A stretch of DNA of 46,346 nucleotides, taken from NCBI RefSeq assembly GCF_009863025.1, contig NZ_WWIR01000696.1:1-46346 (forward strand). Direction: 5' to 3'. Below are positions 14,650-22,805 of this stretch, piece after piece. The notes beneath the pieces are model-generated. The model was given only the letters and a program-made list of their open reading frames with translations, was not told the DNA's origin and made no database searches. The DNA is from Streptomyces sp. SID4985 (GTDB lineage: Bacteria; Actinomycetota; Actinomycetes; Streptomycetales; Streptomycetaceae). The stretch's first letter is position 1. Every line of letters begins with the position of its first letter. Position numbers and translations under genes: made by a program.

Positions 14650-16895
14650 GTGCGCGTCCTCCGGCTTCCCCTCCGGCGGGGCCGCCTGCGGGTGTTGCTG
14701 TTGGTGTTGTCCGTGGGCGCGGTGGCCGCGGGCTGGTCGTCCTCGGCGTTGGTCGCGTTGTTCTTCTGGGCGGCCTCGACGTCCTTGGCGGGGTCGCCGA
14801 CGATCTTGGGTGCGACGACGGTGCCGTCGGTGCGGACCTTCGGCAGGGTCTTCTGCGGCTGGGGCAGCAGGGCCTTCTTGTTGTCGATGGAGCCGTCGCC
14901 CTGGACGCCGTAGAGCGCGCTGTAGATGTTGCGCACGGCCTCACCGGAGGCTCCGGAACCCGTACCGGCCTGGGCGATCGTCATGATCACCGTGTAGTCC
15001 TTGGAGTAGGTGGCCAGCCAGGAGGTGGTCTGCTTGCCGTAGACCTCGGCGGTACCGGTCTTGGCGTGCAGCGCGATCTTGTCCTGCGGCCAGCCGCCGA
15101 ACTTCCAGGCGGCGGTGCCTCGGGTGACGACGCCCGCGAACGCCTCGTTCATGCCCTTGAGGGTGGCCTTGCTGACGGGCAGTCGGCCGGTCTTCTTCGG
15201 CGGGATCGGCGTGACCGTCTTGCCGTCGGGGCTGATGACCGCCTTGCCGATGGTCGGCTGGTACATCGTGCCGCCGTTGGCGACGGCGCCGTAGATCACG
15301 GCCTCCTGGATCGGCGTGACGAGGGTGTCGCCCTGGCCGATGGAGTAGTTGATCGAGTCACCCTCGCGCATCTTGTTGCCCTCGAGGCAGTTCTCGTACG
15401 CGATCATCTCGACGTAGGAGCCGTTCTTCTTGCCGTACTTGCACCAGGCGTCCTTGTTGGCCTTCCAGTAGTCCTGCTTCCACTGGCGGTCGGGGACGCG
15501 GCCGGTGACCTCGTTGGGGAGGTCGATGCCGGTCTCCTTGCCGAGGCCGAACTGGTGGGCGGCCTTGTAGAAGAAGTCCTTCGGCTGGCCCTTCTTGGGG
15601 TTGATGCCGCCGTCCTTCTTCCACTGCTGGTCGGCGAGGTAGTAGAAGACGGTGTCGCAGGAGACCTCGAGCGCGCGGCCCAGCGGGATCGGGCCGAAGC
15701 TCTCGCCCTCGAAGTTCTTGAAGACCTGGCTGCCCACCGAGTAGGAACTCGTGCAGGGGTAGCGGCCGTCGAAGTCGTAGCCCGCCTCGACCGCGGCGGC
15801 GGTGGAGATCACCTTGAAGGTGGAGCCGGGTGCGGCCTGGCCCTGGATGGCCCGGTTGAGCAGCGGGTAGTCGGAGTTCTTGCCGGTGAGGGTCTTGTAG
15901 TCCTTGGCGGAGATGCCGCCGACCCAGACGTTCGGGTCGTAGGTGGGGGCGGAGGCCATGGCGACGATGCGGCCGGTCTTGGCCTCCATGACGACCACGG
16001 CGCCGGAGTCGGCCTTGTAGTTGGTGCCGGTGATCTTGTCGAACTGCTGGCGGGCGACCTTCATGGCCTTGTCCAGTTCGTACTCCGCGACGCGCTGGAC
16101 GCGGGAGTCGATGCTGGTGACCAGGTTGGAACCGGACTCGGCCGGGTCGGCCTTGGCCCTGCCGATGACGCGGCCGAGGTTGTCCACCTCGTAGCGGGTG
16201 ACACCGGCCTTGCCGCGCAGTTCCTTGTCGTACTGCCGCTCCAGGCCGGAGCGGCCCACCATGTCCGAGCGCAGATAGGGCGAGTCGGTGTCCTTGGCCT
16301 TCTGGATCTCGTCGTCCGTGACGGGCGAGAGATAGCCGAGGACCTGGGAGGTGTTGGACTTGCCGGGGGCGCCGTAGCGGCGCACGGCCTCGGGTTCGGC
16401 GGTGATGCCGGGGAAGTCCTCGGCGCGCTCGCGGATCTGGAGGGCCTGCTTGGGGGTGGCCTCGTCGGTGATCGGGATCGGCTGGTACGGCGAGCCGTTC
16501 CAGCAGGGCTGGGGGGTCTTCGCGTCGCAGAGGCGGACCTTCTGCACGACGTCCGCGGCCTTCAGGCCGAGCACCCCGGCGAGCTTGGCGAGGACCGCCT
16601 TGCCGTCGTCCTTCTGCTTGAGGAGGTCGGTGCGGGAGGCGGAGACGACCAGGCGGGTCTCGTTGTCCGCGAGGGGGATGCCCCGGGCGTCGAGGATGTC
16701 ACCGCGCACGGCGGGGTCGACGACCTGCTGGACGTGGTTGCCGGAGGCCTCGCGCTGGTACGCGGCGCCCTCGCGGATCTGGAGGTACCACAGGCGGCCG
16801 CCGAGGGTGCCGAGCAGGGAGAGGACGAGGATCTGGATGACGACGAGCCGGATCTGGACCCTTGGGGTCCGTCCGGTCTCGGGAATGTTGGTCAC
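14646..16895 (-). CDS. mrdA: Penicillin-binding protein 2 (class B transpeptidase)
   Basis: A 749-residue class B PBP. An N-terminal TM anchor (VQIRLVVIQILVLSLLGTLGGRLW) is followed by the pedestal domain (NHVQQVVDPAVRGDILDARGIPLADN). The transpeptidase domain has Ser358-Thr-Phe-Lys361 (PGSTFK) as the acylated nucleophile motif, SCD at 412-414 and KTG at 612-614. The C-terminal tail is Thr/Asn/Arg-rich and disordered. It cross-links the peptidoglycan polymerised by its SEDS partner RodA, encoded next with a 4-bp overlap. The GTG start at 16895 has an excellent GGGGGAGG ribosome site. A 140-bp gap separates it from mreD, and a second promoter there is possible. Confidence 0.96.
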   Translation of the reverse strand: MTNIPETGRTPRVQIRLVVIQILVLSLLGTLGGRLWYLQIREGAAYQREASGNHVQQVVDPAVRGDILDARGIPLADNETRLVVSASRTDLLKQKDDGKAVLAKLAGVLGLKAADVVQKVRLCDAKTPQPCWNGSPYQPIPITDEATPKQALQIRERAEDFPGITAEPEAVRRYGAPGKSNTSQVLGYLSPVTDDEIQKAKDTDSPYLRSDMVGRSGLERQYDKELRGKAGVTRYEVDNLGRVIGRAKADPAESGSNLVTSIDSRVQRVAEYELDKAMKVARQQFDKITGTNYKADSGAVVVMEAKTGRIVAMASAPTYDPNVWVGGISAKDYKTLTGKNSDYPLLNRAIQGQAAPGSTFKVISTAAAVEAGYDFDGRYPCTSSYSVGSQVFKNFEGESFGPIPLGRALEVSCDTVFYYLADQQWKKDGGINPKKGQPKDFFYKAAHQFGLGKETGIDLPNEVTGRVPDRQWKQDYWKANKDAWCKYGKKNGSYVEMIAYENCLEGNKMREGDSINYSIGQGDTLVTPIQEAVIYGAVANGGTMYQPTIGKAVISPDGKTVTPIPPKKTGRLPVSKATLKGMNEAFAGVVTRGTAAWKFGGWPQDKIALHAKTGTAEVYGKQTTSWLATYSKDYTVIMTIAQAGTGSGASGEAVRNIYSALYGVQGDGSIDNKKALLPQPQKTLPKVRTDGTVVAPKIVGDPAKDVEAAQKNNATNAEDDQPAATAPTDNTNSNTRRRPRRRGSRRTRT

Positions 16896-17035
16896 TGCGG
16901 CTGCCTCCCCCTCTCAGTGCGCGGACGCGGATGCGTGGACGCGTACGTGAACGTGTGTGCGTACGAACGATGAACGCGGGGCCGGTGTCGGCCCGTTCCC
17001 CCAAAGCTGACTCTTTCGGGTGAAGTCGCCCGCTG

Positions 17036-17710
17036 TCACAGCCGCTTGACCCCCTTGATGCGTCCGACCCGGGCGGAGCGGGTGCGGGCCTTGGCCTTGA
17101 GGGTGCCGAGGCCGCTCCGCCCGCCGACGCGCAGGCCGGTGCCGGAGGAGAGCCAGCCCGAGGAGATGTTCCCGGCCTTGACGGACGGGCCGTTCTCGGT
17201 GAGCGGGTCGTTGTCGGTGCGGCGGGCCAGCCACATGACGCCGGGCACGACGAACGGCGCGAGCAGCAGGTCGTAGAGCGCGGCGGAGAACAGCAGCCCG
17301 GTCAGGCCGACGTGGCGGGCGGCGGTGTCCCCGACGAGGGCGCCGACGCCCGCGTAGAGCAGCGTGGAGCCGACGGCGGCGGCGACCACGACGGCCATCG
17401 GGCCGGTCGCGGACTTCAGCCGGCCGTTCTCCGGCCTGACGAGCCCGGCGCAGTAGCCGATGACGCAGAGCACGAGCGCGTAGCGCCCGGCCGCGTGGTC
17501 GGCGGGCGGGGCGAGGTCGGCGAGGAGTCCCGCACCGAAGCCGACGAGGGCGCCGCCGACATGGCCGTAGACCATGGCGAGGCCGACGACGGTGAGCAGC
17601 AACAGGTCGGGCACGGCGCCGGGCAGGTGCAGCCGGGCGAGGACGCTCACCTGGATCACCAGGGCGACGACGACCAGTGCGGCGGCGAGCAGAATGCGGT
17701 TGACGCGCAT
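17036..17710 (-). CDS. mreD: Rod-shape-determining protein MreD
   Basis: A 224-residue polytopic membrane protein. Five or six TM helices lie within residues 5-165 (ILLAAALVVVALVIQVSVLARLHL, LLLLTVVGLAMVYG), including the MreD pattern of LVGFGAGLLADL followed by GRYALVLCVIGYCAGLV. A basic cytoplasmic tail of about 55 residues (KAKARTRSARVGRIKGVKRL) is longer than in E. coli MreD (about 160 residues). MreD links MreC to the RodA-PBP2 machinery. It starts 13 nt after the mreC stop, indicating one operon. Confidence 0.93.
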   Translation of the reverse strand: MRVNRILLAAALVVVALVIQVSVLARLHLPGAVPDLLLLTVVGLAMVYGHVGGALVGFGAGLLADLAPPADHAAGRYALVLCVIGYCAGLVRPENGRLKSATGPMAVVVAAAVGSTLLYAGVGALVGDTAARHVGLTGLLFSAALYDLLLAPFVVPGVMWLARRTDNDPLTENGPSVKAGNISSGWLSSGTGLRVGGRSGLGTLKAKARTRSARVGRIKGVKRL

Positions 17711-17723
17711 GGTGGTTCGGCTC

Positions 17724-18668
17724 CTACTGCTGCTGCTCGTCGGTGGACTCGGGCGCGTCGGCCGAGGGGGTGACCGTCACGGTCACGGTCGGCGTCGGGA
17801 CCGGCTTGGGCTTGCTGGGCAGGACCTCGTCGCGCGGGTCCTTCTTGGGTCCGGAGACGACGACGCCGACGATGTCGAGCTTGCTGAAGCCGACGTACGG
17901 CGTGACGTACAGGGTGCGGGTCAGGCCGCCGCCGGAGGGGTCGACGCGGGAGATCACGCCGACGGGCACGCCGGGCACGAACGGCTTGTCGGCCTGCGAG
18001 CCGAAGGTGACGAGACGGTCGCCCTTCTTCACCTCGGCCTTGCCGTTGAGGAGTTCGACGCGCAGCGGACGGTCGCCCTGCCCGGAGGCGAAGCCGAGTT
18101 CGTCGCTGCCCTCCAGCCGCGTGCCGACGGTGAAGTCGGGGTCGTTGGCGAGGAGGACGGTGGCGGTGTCGGGGCCGACGGTGGTGACCCGGCCGACCAG
18201 TCCGTCCCCGTTGAGCACCGTCATGTCGCGCTTGATGCCGTCGTTCGCGCCCGCGTCGATGGTGATGGTCCAGGAGAAGCCCTGGGCCGCTCCTATGGCG
18301 ACGACCTGGGCGCCCTTGATGCCGTACTGGCCCTCACCGGCGATCTTCAGCATCCGGTCCAGCTGGTTGAGGCGGCTGCGGTTGCGGTCGTCGCTGCCGA
18401 GCTTGGCCTTGAGGGCCGCGTTCTCCTTCTCCAGTACGGCGAGCCGGTCGTGGCGGGTGCCGGAGTCACGGACGGCGGAGACGGCCTCTCCGACCGGATC
18501 GACCGCCGAGGCCAGTCCGTTCTCGATCGGGCCGAACGCCGCGGCAGCGGCATGCCGGGCGCCGTCGACCGGCGAGTTCCGGCCCCCGCGGATGTCCACC
18601 GTGATCAGTGCGAACGCGATGGCGATCAGCAGGACCAGGAGCAGCCGGCTCTCTTTCGTGTCCCTCAC
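17724..18668 (-). CDS. mreC: Rod-shape-determining protein MreC
   Basis: A 314-residue bitopic protein. A short cytoplasmic N-terminus and one TM helix (LLLVLLIAIAFALITVDIRG) precede a coiled coil (HDRLAVLEKENAALKAKLGSDDRNR) and the beta-rich MreC periplasmic-type domain (AQVVAIGAAQGFSWTITIDAGANDGIKRDMTVLNGDGLVGRV). The C-terminal extension is Pro/Thr/Val-rich (PTPTVTVTVTPSADAPESTDEQQQ). MreC binds class B PBPs and activates the elongation complex. Start GTG at 18668. It lies 169 bp downstream of mreB, with a hairpin between them that may set the mreB-to-mreC transcript ratio. Confidence 0.95.
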   Translation of the reverse strand: MRDTKESRLLLVLLIAIAFALITVDIRGGRNSPVDGARHAAAAAFGPIENGLASAVDPVGEAVSAVRDSGTRHDRLAVLEKENAALKAKLGSDDRNRSRLNQLDRMLKIAGEGQYGIKGAQVVAIGAAQGFSWTITIDAGANDGIKRDMTVLNGDGLVGRVTTVGPDTATVLLANDPDFTVGTRLEGSDELGFASGQGDRPLRVELLNGKAEVKKGDRLVTFGSQADKPFVPGVPVGVISRVDPSGGGLTRTLYVTPYVGFSKLDIVGVVVSGPKKDPRDEVLPSKPKPVPTPTVTVTVTPSADAPESTDEQQQ

Positions 18669-18788
18669 GTGCGGCGGCCGTGCCTTCCTCTAATAGGAAT
18701 TCGAGGACTGCCGGAAAAACGCCAACACGAAAGGAAGCGCCAATCCGAGCGGTCCGTTTGCGGGAGCTTATGCCTCTATATCAACGAT

Positions 18789-18822
18789 CCGCCGCACGAG
18801 CGAAGAACGTCTCGTACGGCGG
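18789..18822 (-). terminator. Hairpin between mreB and mreC (partial terminator)
   Basis: CCGCCGCACGAG (18789-18800) pairs with CTCGTACGGCGG (18811-18822) over 12 bp, with one mismatch-like C:A pair on one strand that reads as G:U on the minus-strand transcript, and a 10-nt loop. It lies 16 nt past the mreB stop. It may terminate most mreB mRNA while letting some read into mreC. Confidence 0.65.
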
Positions 18823-18837
18823 AATCGAAGTGTTACG

Positions 18838-19869
18838 TCATCTGCGCGGCTGCGCGTCCAGCACCTGCTGGAGTGCCTCGAACTCCTCGACGCACTTGCC
18901 GGAACCCAGCGCGACGCTGTCGAGCGGGTCCTCGGCGATGTGGATCGGCATTCCGGTCTCGCGGCGCAGCCGCTCGTCGAGGCCGCGCAGCAGGGCGCCG
19001 CCGCCGGTCAGCACGATGCCCCGGTCCATGATGTCGCCGGACAGCTCCGGCGGGCACTTGTCCAGGGTCGTCTTGACGGCGTCGACGATCGCGTTGACCG
19101 GCTCCTCGATCGCCTTGCGCACCTCCGCGGCGGAGATGACGACGGTCTTGGGCAGGCCGGACACCAGGTCGCGGCCCCGGACTTCGGTGTGCTCGTCGGT
19201 GTCGAGGTCGTACGCCGAACCGATCGTGATCTTGATCTGCTCGGCCGTGCGCTCACCCAGCAGAAGGCTGTACTCCTTCTTGATGTACTGGATGATCGCG
19301 TTGTCCAGTTCGTCGCCCGCGACGCGGATGGACTGGGCGGTGACGATGCCGCCGAGCGAGATGACCGCGACCTCCGTGGTGCCGCCGCCGATGTCCACCA
19401 CCATGTTGCCCGTGGCCTCGTGGACCGGCAGGCCGGAGCCGATGGCGGCCGCCATGGGCTCCTCGATGATGTGCACCTGGCGCGCGCCGGCCTGCGAGGA
19501 CGCCTCGATGACGGCGCGGCGCTCGACGCCCGTGATGCCCGAGGGCACGCAGACGACGACGCGCGGACGGGCGAGATACCGCCGCTTGTGGATCTTCAGG
19601 ATGAAGTAGCGGAGCATCCGCTCGGTGATCTCGAAGTCGGCGATGACGCCGTCCTTCAGCGGGCGCACGGCGACGATGTTGCCCGGCGTCCGGCCGATCA
19701 TCTTCTTGGCTTCGGCACCGACCGCGAGGATGCCACCGGTGTTGGTGTTGATGGCGACGACGGACGGCTCGTTGAGTACGATCCCGCGACCCCTGACGTA
19801 CACCAGCGTGTTGGCGGTCCCGAGGTCGACAGCCATGTCACGGCCGATGAACGACATTGAGTTCCCCAT
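18838..19869 (-). CDS. mreB: Actin-like cytoskeletal protein MreB
   Basis: A 343-residue bacterial actin. The phosphate-1 loop [28 protein letters not shown], the connect motif, phosphate-2 ([20 protein letters not shown]) and the adenosine motif ([15 protein letters not shown]) are all intact. It polymerises on the membrane and positions the elongation machinery; in Streptomyces MreB is mainly needed for spore-wall thickening. The N-terminal [17 protein letters not shown] suggests a start at 19869, with a second ATG four codons in. A 325-bp leader region lies upstream, with a -10-like TACGAT on the minus strand at 19954-19949 and an inverted repeat close to the start codon. Confidence 0.97.
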   Translation of the reverse strand: MGNSMSFIGRDMAVDLGTANTLVYVRGRGIVLNEPSVVAINTNTGGILAVGAEAKKMIGRTPGNIVAVRPLKDGVIADFEITERMLRYFILKIHKRRYLARPRVVVCVPSGITGVERRAVIEASSQAGARQVHIIEEPMAAAIGSGLPVHEATGNMVVDIGGGTTEVAVISLGGIVTAQSIRVAGDELDNAIIQYIKKEYSLLLGERTAEQIKITIGSAYDLDTDEHTEVRGRDLVSGLPKTVVISAAEVRKAIEEPVNAIVDAVKTTLDKCPPELSGDIMDRGIVLTGGGALLRGLDERLRRETGMPIHIAEDPLDSVALGSGKCVEEFEALQQVLDAQPRR

Positions 19870-20194
19870 CAGGATTCGTCTGGCCTACCCACGAGCTTTT
19901 GAGGGCTTTTCAGGTAGGCGAGGTGGGTGCGGTGACGTGAAGGGTTCCATCGTAGACGCGCCTTCACGGACATCGCGCGAGGGTCTTCGCCATTGTCAGC
20001 AGATGACGCGGCGCCTCGCTTGTGGAGACGGCCCATCGGGGGCACACGTTCCCCCGATCGCCAACGCATATGCCGAGGGACGGCCGAAATCGTACGGCCG
20101 TCCCAGGTCCGGGGCTTCGGCCGGTCTGACGATCCCTCAGAAAAATTCTTGGAAACTCCGCACGGCGTAGCCCGGACGGGCCGCCGGGCACCGG
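19870..20194. other. mreB leader and ndk-mreB intergenic region
   Basis: A non-coding gap of 325 bp. It holds an inverted repeat GCCTACC (19883-19889) / GGTAGGC (19913-19919) just upstream of the mreB start, with two CTTTT runs in the loop. It also holds a TACGAT -10-like box on the minus strand and a hairpin at 20077-20104. I see no gene here. Confidence 0.5.
20077..20104 (-). terminator. Hairpin downstream of ndk
   Basis: A perfect 10-bp stem, GGGACGGCCG (20077-20086) with CGGCCGTCCC (20095-20104), and an 8-nt loop, 90 nt past the ndk stop. There is no U-tract on the minus strand directly after it, so it is a probable rather than certain terminator. Confidence 0.5.
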
Positions 20195-20608
20195 TCAGAC
20201 ACGGCCCGGGAAGAAGATCTTCACCTCGCGTTCGGCCGACTCCTCGGAGTCGGACGCGTGGATCAGGTTCTCGCGGACGATGACGCCGTAGTCACCGCGG
20301 ATGGAACCGGGCGCCGCGGCGATCGGGTCCGTCGGACCGGCGAGCTGCCGCACACCCTCGATGACCCGCTCACCCTCGACGATCAGGGCGACGACGGGGC
20401 CGGAGGCCATGAACTCGACGAGGGGCTCGTAGAACGGCTTGCCCTTGTGCTCGCCGTAGTGCAACTCCAGGGTGTCCTGGTCCAGCGTGCGCAGCTCCAG
20501 CGCCGTGATCCGCCAGTCGGCCTTGCGCTCGATACGGCTGATGATCTCGCCGGTCAGGCCACGACGGACGGCGTCGGGCTTGAGCAGGACGAGGGTGCGC
20601 TGGGTCAC
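20195..20608 (-). CDS. ndk: Nucleoside diphosphate kinase
   Basis: A 137-residue enzyme that transfers the gamma-phosphate of ATP to NDPs through a phospho-histidine. The active-site His117 lies in RENLIHASDSEESAE, and the Kpn-loop and nucleotide-binding segments (TLVLLKPDAVRRGL, PFYEPLVEFMASGPVVALIVEG, GSIRGDYG) are complete. The GTG start at 20608 is preceded by AGGAGTCTTCC. The length is normal. It is the last gene of the folC - DUF4233 - ndk minus-strand series, with 63 bp between it and the DUF4233 stop. Confidence 0.97.
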   Translation of the reverse strand: MTQRTLVLLKPDAVRRGLTGEIISRIERKADWRITALELRTLDQDTLELHYGEHKGKPFYEPLVEFMASGPVVALIVEGERVIEGVRQLAGPTDPIAAAPGSIRGDYGVIVRENLIHASDSEESAEREVKIFFPGRV

Positions 20609-20671
20609 GGAAGACTCCTTAGGACTGACGTGTGCGGTGGCACGAGGTTACAGGGCGTGTCGTGGCGCCCG

Positions 20672-21031
20672 TCACGCAGCGTCAGGCGTGGAGGTGGGGT
20701 CGGCCGCGGCCGCGAAGCGGGCCTTCGCTTCGTCCACCTTTCGGCCGTAGTGCACCGACGCCCACCACAGGGCGGCGAAGACCGCGCCCATGATGTACAT
20801 CATCGGCACGAAGATCCCCGAGACGATCAGCGCGAGCTGGAGGGCCCAGCCGAGGGCGACGCCGCCCGGCCGGGTCACCATGCCGCACAGCAGCACGGAC
20901 AGGGCCATGGCGATCCCGCACACCAGCCACACCGTGGACATGGCGAGCGAGGGGTCCTTCATGGCCACCAGGCCCGCGAAACCGATGATGAAGAACTCAC
21001 CGATCAGCGTCGATGAACAGAGCGTACGCAC
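20672..21031 (-). CDS. DUF4233 family small membrane protein
   Basis: A 119-residue protein with about four hydrophobic helices (LIGEFFIIGFAGLVAMKDPSLA, TVWLVCGIAMALSVLLCGMV, LGWALQLALIVSGIFVPMMYIMGAVFAALWW) and the motif HYGRKVDEAKARF at the end. DUF4233 genes follow folC throughout actinobacteria and their function is unknown. The GTG start at 21031 lies 11 nt after the folC stop with GAGAGG as ribosome site, so the two are one transcription unit. Confidence 0.9.
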   Translation of the reverse strand: MRTLCSSTLIGEFFIIGFAGLVAMKDPSLAMSTVWLVCGIAMALSVLLCGMVTRPGGVALGWALQLALIVSGIFVPMMYIMGAVFAALWWASVHYGRKVDEAKARFAAAADPTSTPDAA

Positions 21032-21042
21032 GACGGAACCTC

Positions 21043-22548
21043 TCAGCCCTTCCCGAGCAGCAGGCGTGCCTCGCCCACCGTGATGACCGAACCGGTGACG
21101 AGCACACCGCCGCCCGCGAACTCGCCCTCCTCCTCGGCCAGCGTGATCGCGGCCTCCAGGGCTTCCGGCAGCTGCGGCTCGACCTGGACGCGGTCCTCGC
21201 CGAACACCTCGACGGCCACGGCGGCCAGCTCGTCCGCGTCCATGGCGCGGTGGCTGGAGTTCTGCGTGATGACGACCTCCGCGAAGAGCGGCTCGAACGC
21301 CTCCAGGAGTCCGCGCACGTTCTTGTCCGCGCTCGCGCCGACCACACCGATGAGCCGGCTGAAGTCGAACGCCTCGCGCACCGCCTCGGCGGCGGCCTCG
21401 GCACCGGCCGGGTTGTGGGCCGCGTCCAGCACGACGGTCGGGGACCTGCGGACGATCTCCAGGCGGCCCGGGCTGGAGACGGACGCGAACGCCTTGCGCA
21501 CGGTGTCGATGTCCAGCGGCTGCGCGCGCTCGGCGCCGACGCCGAAGAACGCCTCCACGGCCGCGAGGGCCACGGCGGCGTTGTGCGCCTGGTGGGCGCC
21601 GTGCAGCGGGAGGTAGACCTCCGGGTACTCGCCGCCCAGGCCGCGCAGGGTGACCAGCTGTCCGCCGACCGCGACCTGCCGGTCCACCACGCCGAACTCC
21701 AGACCCTCACGGGCCACGGTGGCGTTCTCCTCGACGGCCTTCTTCAACAGCACCTGCGCCGCGTCCACCGGCTGCTGCGCCATGATCACGGTCGCGTCCG
21801 GCTTGATGATCCCGGACTTCTCGACGGCGATCTGCTCGGGGGTCTCCCCCAGCCGGTCGGTGTGGTCGAGCCCGATGGGGGTGATCACGGCCACGTCGCC
21901 GTCGATCACGTTCGTCGCGTCCCAGCTGCCGCCCATGCCGACCTCGACGACGGCGACGTCCACCGGCGCGTCCGCGAAGGCGGCGTACGCCATGCCGGTC
22001 AGCACCTCGAAGAAGGACAGCCGGTACTCCTGGGAGGCGTCCACCATCTCGATGTACGGCTTGATGTCCTGGTACGTCTCGATGAACCGCTCGGCGCTGA
22101 TCGGGGCGCCGTCCACGCTGATCCGCTCCGTCACGGACTGCACGTGCGGGCTGGTGTAGCGGCCCGTGCGCAGCTCGAAGGCGCCGAGCAGGGCCTCGAT
22201 CATGCGGGCGGTGGAGGTCTTGCCGTTGGTGCCGGTGATGTGGATGGACGGGTACGTGCGCTGGGGCTCGCCGAGTACGTCCATCAGCGCGGCGATCCGG
22301 GTGACGGAGGGCTCCAGCTTGGTCTCACCCCAGCGGCTCGCCAGCTCCGTCTCGACCTCGCGCAGGGCGCGGTCGACCTCGGGGTCCTCGGGGCGGGCCG
22401 GCACGTCCGCCTGCGGGGGGCCGCCCTGGGTACGCAGGGTGCGGCTGCCCGCCTCGATCACGGCGAGGTCGGGGTCGCGGTCTGTCTCCTCCGCGATGAT
22501 CTCGTCGAAGGGGTCGGGGCTGTCGTTACCGGGCTGCTCGTCGCTCAC
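21043..22548 (-). CDS. folC: Folylpolyglutamate synthase / dihydrofolate synthase
   Basis: A 501-residue Mur-ligase-fold enzyme that adds glutamate to dihydropteroate or folates. The P-loop ITGTNGKTST lies at about residues 103-112. The Mur-type motifs SPHVQSVTERI, VEVGMGGSWDATNVI, GLDHTDRLGETPEQIAVEKSGI, and the C-terminal LDAAHNPAGAEAAAEAV are present. Compared with E. coli FolC (422 residues) it has an acidic N-terminal extension of about 65 residues, common in actinobacteria. Start GTG at 22548. It lies downstream of valS, beyond a terminator and a dispersed repeat, so it has its own promoter or takes readthrough. Confidence 0.96.
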   Translation of the reverse strand: MSDEQPGNDSPDPFDEIIAEETDRDPDLAVIEAGSRTLRTQGGPPQADVPARPEDPEVDRALREVETELASRWGETKLEPSVTRIAALMDVLGEPQRTYPSIHITGTNGKTSTARMIEALLGAFELRTGRYTSPHVQSVTERISVDGAPISAERFIETYQDIKPYIEMVDASQEYRLSFFEVLTGMAYAAFADAPVDVAVVEVGMGGSWDATNVIDGDVAVITPIGLDHTDRLGETPEQIAVEKSGIIKPDATVIMAQQPVDAAQVLLKKAVEENATVAREGLEFGVVDRQVAVGGQLVTLRGLGGEYPEVYLPLHGAHQAHNAAVALAAVEAFFGVGAERAQPLDIDTVRKAFASVSSPGRLEIVRRSPTVVLDAAHNPAGAEAAAEAVREAFDFSRLIGVVGASADKNVRGLLEAFEPLFAEVVITQNSSHRAMDADELAAVAVEVFGEDRVQVEPQLPEALEAAITLAEEEGEFAGGGVLVTGSVITVGEARLLLGKG

Positions 22549-22596
22549 GGGGCCAGTTTACGGACGGGTGGGGTGGTTGCGCGTGGTGGTCCGGCT

Positions 22597-22637
22597 GCGG
22601 GTGCGTTGTGGCCGTTCGCGCAGTTCCCCGCGCCCCT
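22597..22637. repeat. Dispersed Streptomyces intergenic repeat, copy 1
   Basis: A 41-bp element matching 29704-29744 at 38 of 41 positions. Its conserved core GCGCAGTTCCCCGCGCCCCT lies at 22618-22637. It sits in the valS-folC gap. The same core is familiar from many Streptomyces intergenic regions. Confidence 0.75.
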
Positions 22638-22751
22638 AGGGGGTTGCAGCTCAGCGGCGCTGAAAAGCCACTCCCACCCAGCTGCGGGCAGTCGTGCCGC
22701 TGGGGGCGGCACGGGTGGGCGCAGCGGCACCCCGCACGCGCGGGCAAGCGA

Positions 22752-22788
22752 CAAGGCCCCCGGCGCAACCAGAGCACCAGGGGCCTTG
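22752..22788 (-). terminator. valS terminator
   Basis: CAAGGCCCC (22752-22760) pairs with GGGGCCTTG (22780-22788) over 9 bp, 18 nt past the valS stop. The 19-nt loop can fold further. Confidence 0.7.
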
Positions 22789-22805
22789 CTTAGAACCGCG
22801 TTCGC

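Noticed and set aside
15066..16973. A long plus-strand frame opposite mrdA
   Set aside because: It is an antisense artefact; the SxxK, SxD and KTG motifs are on the minus strand.
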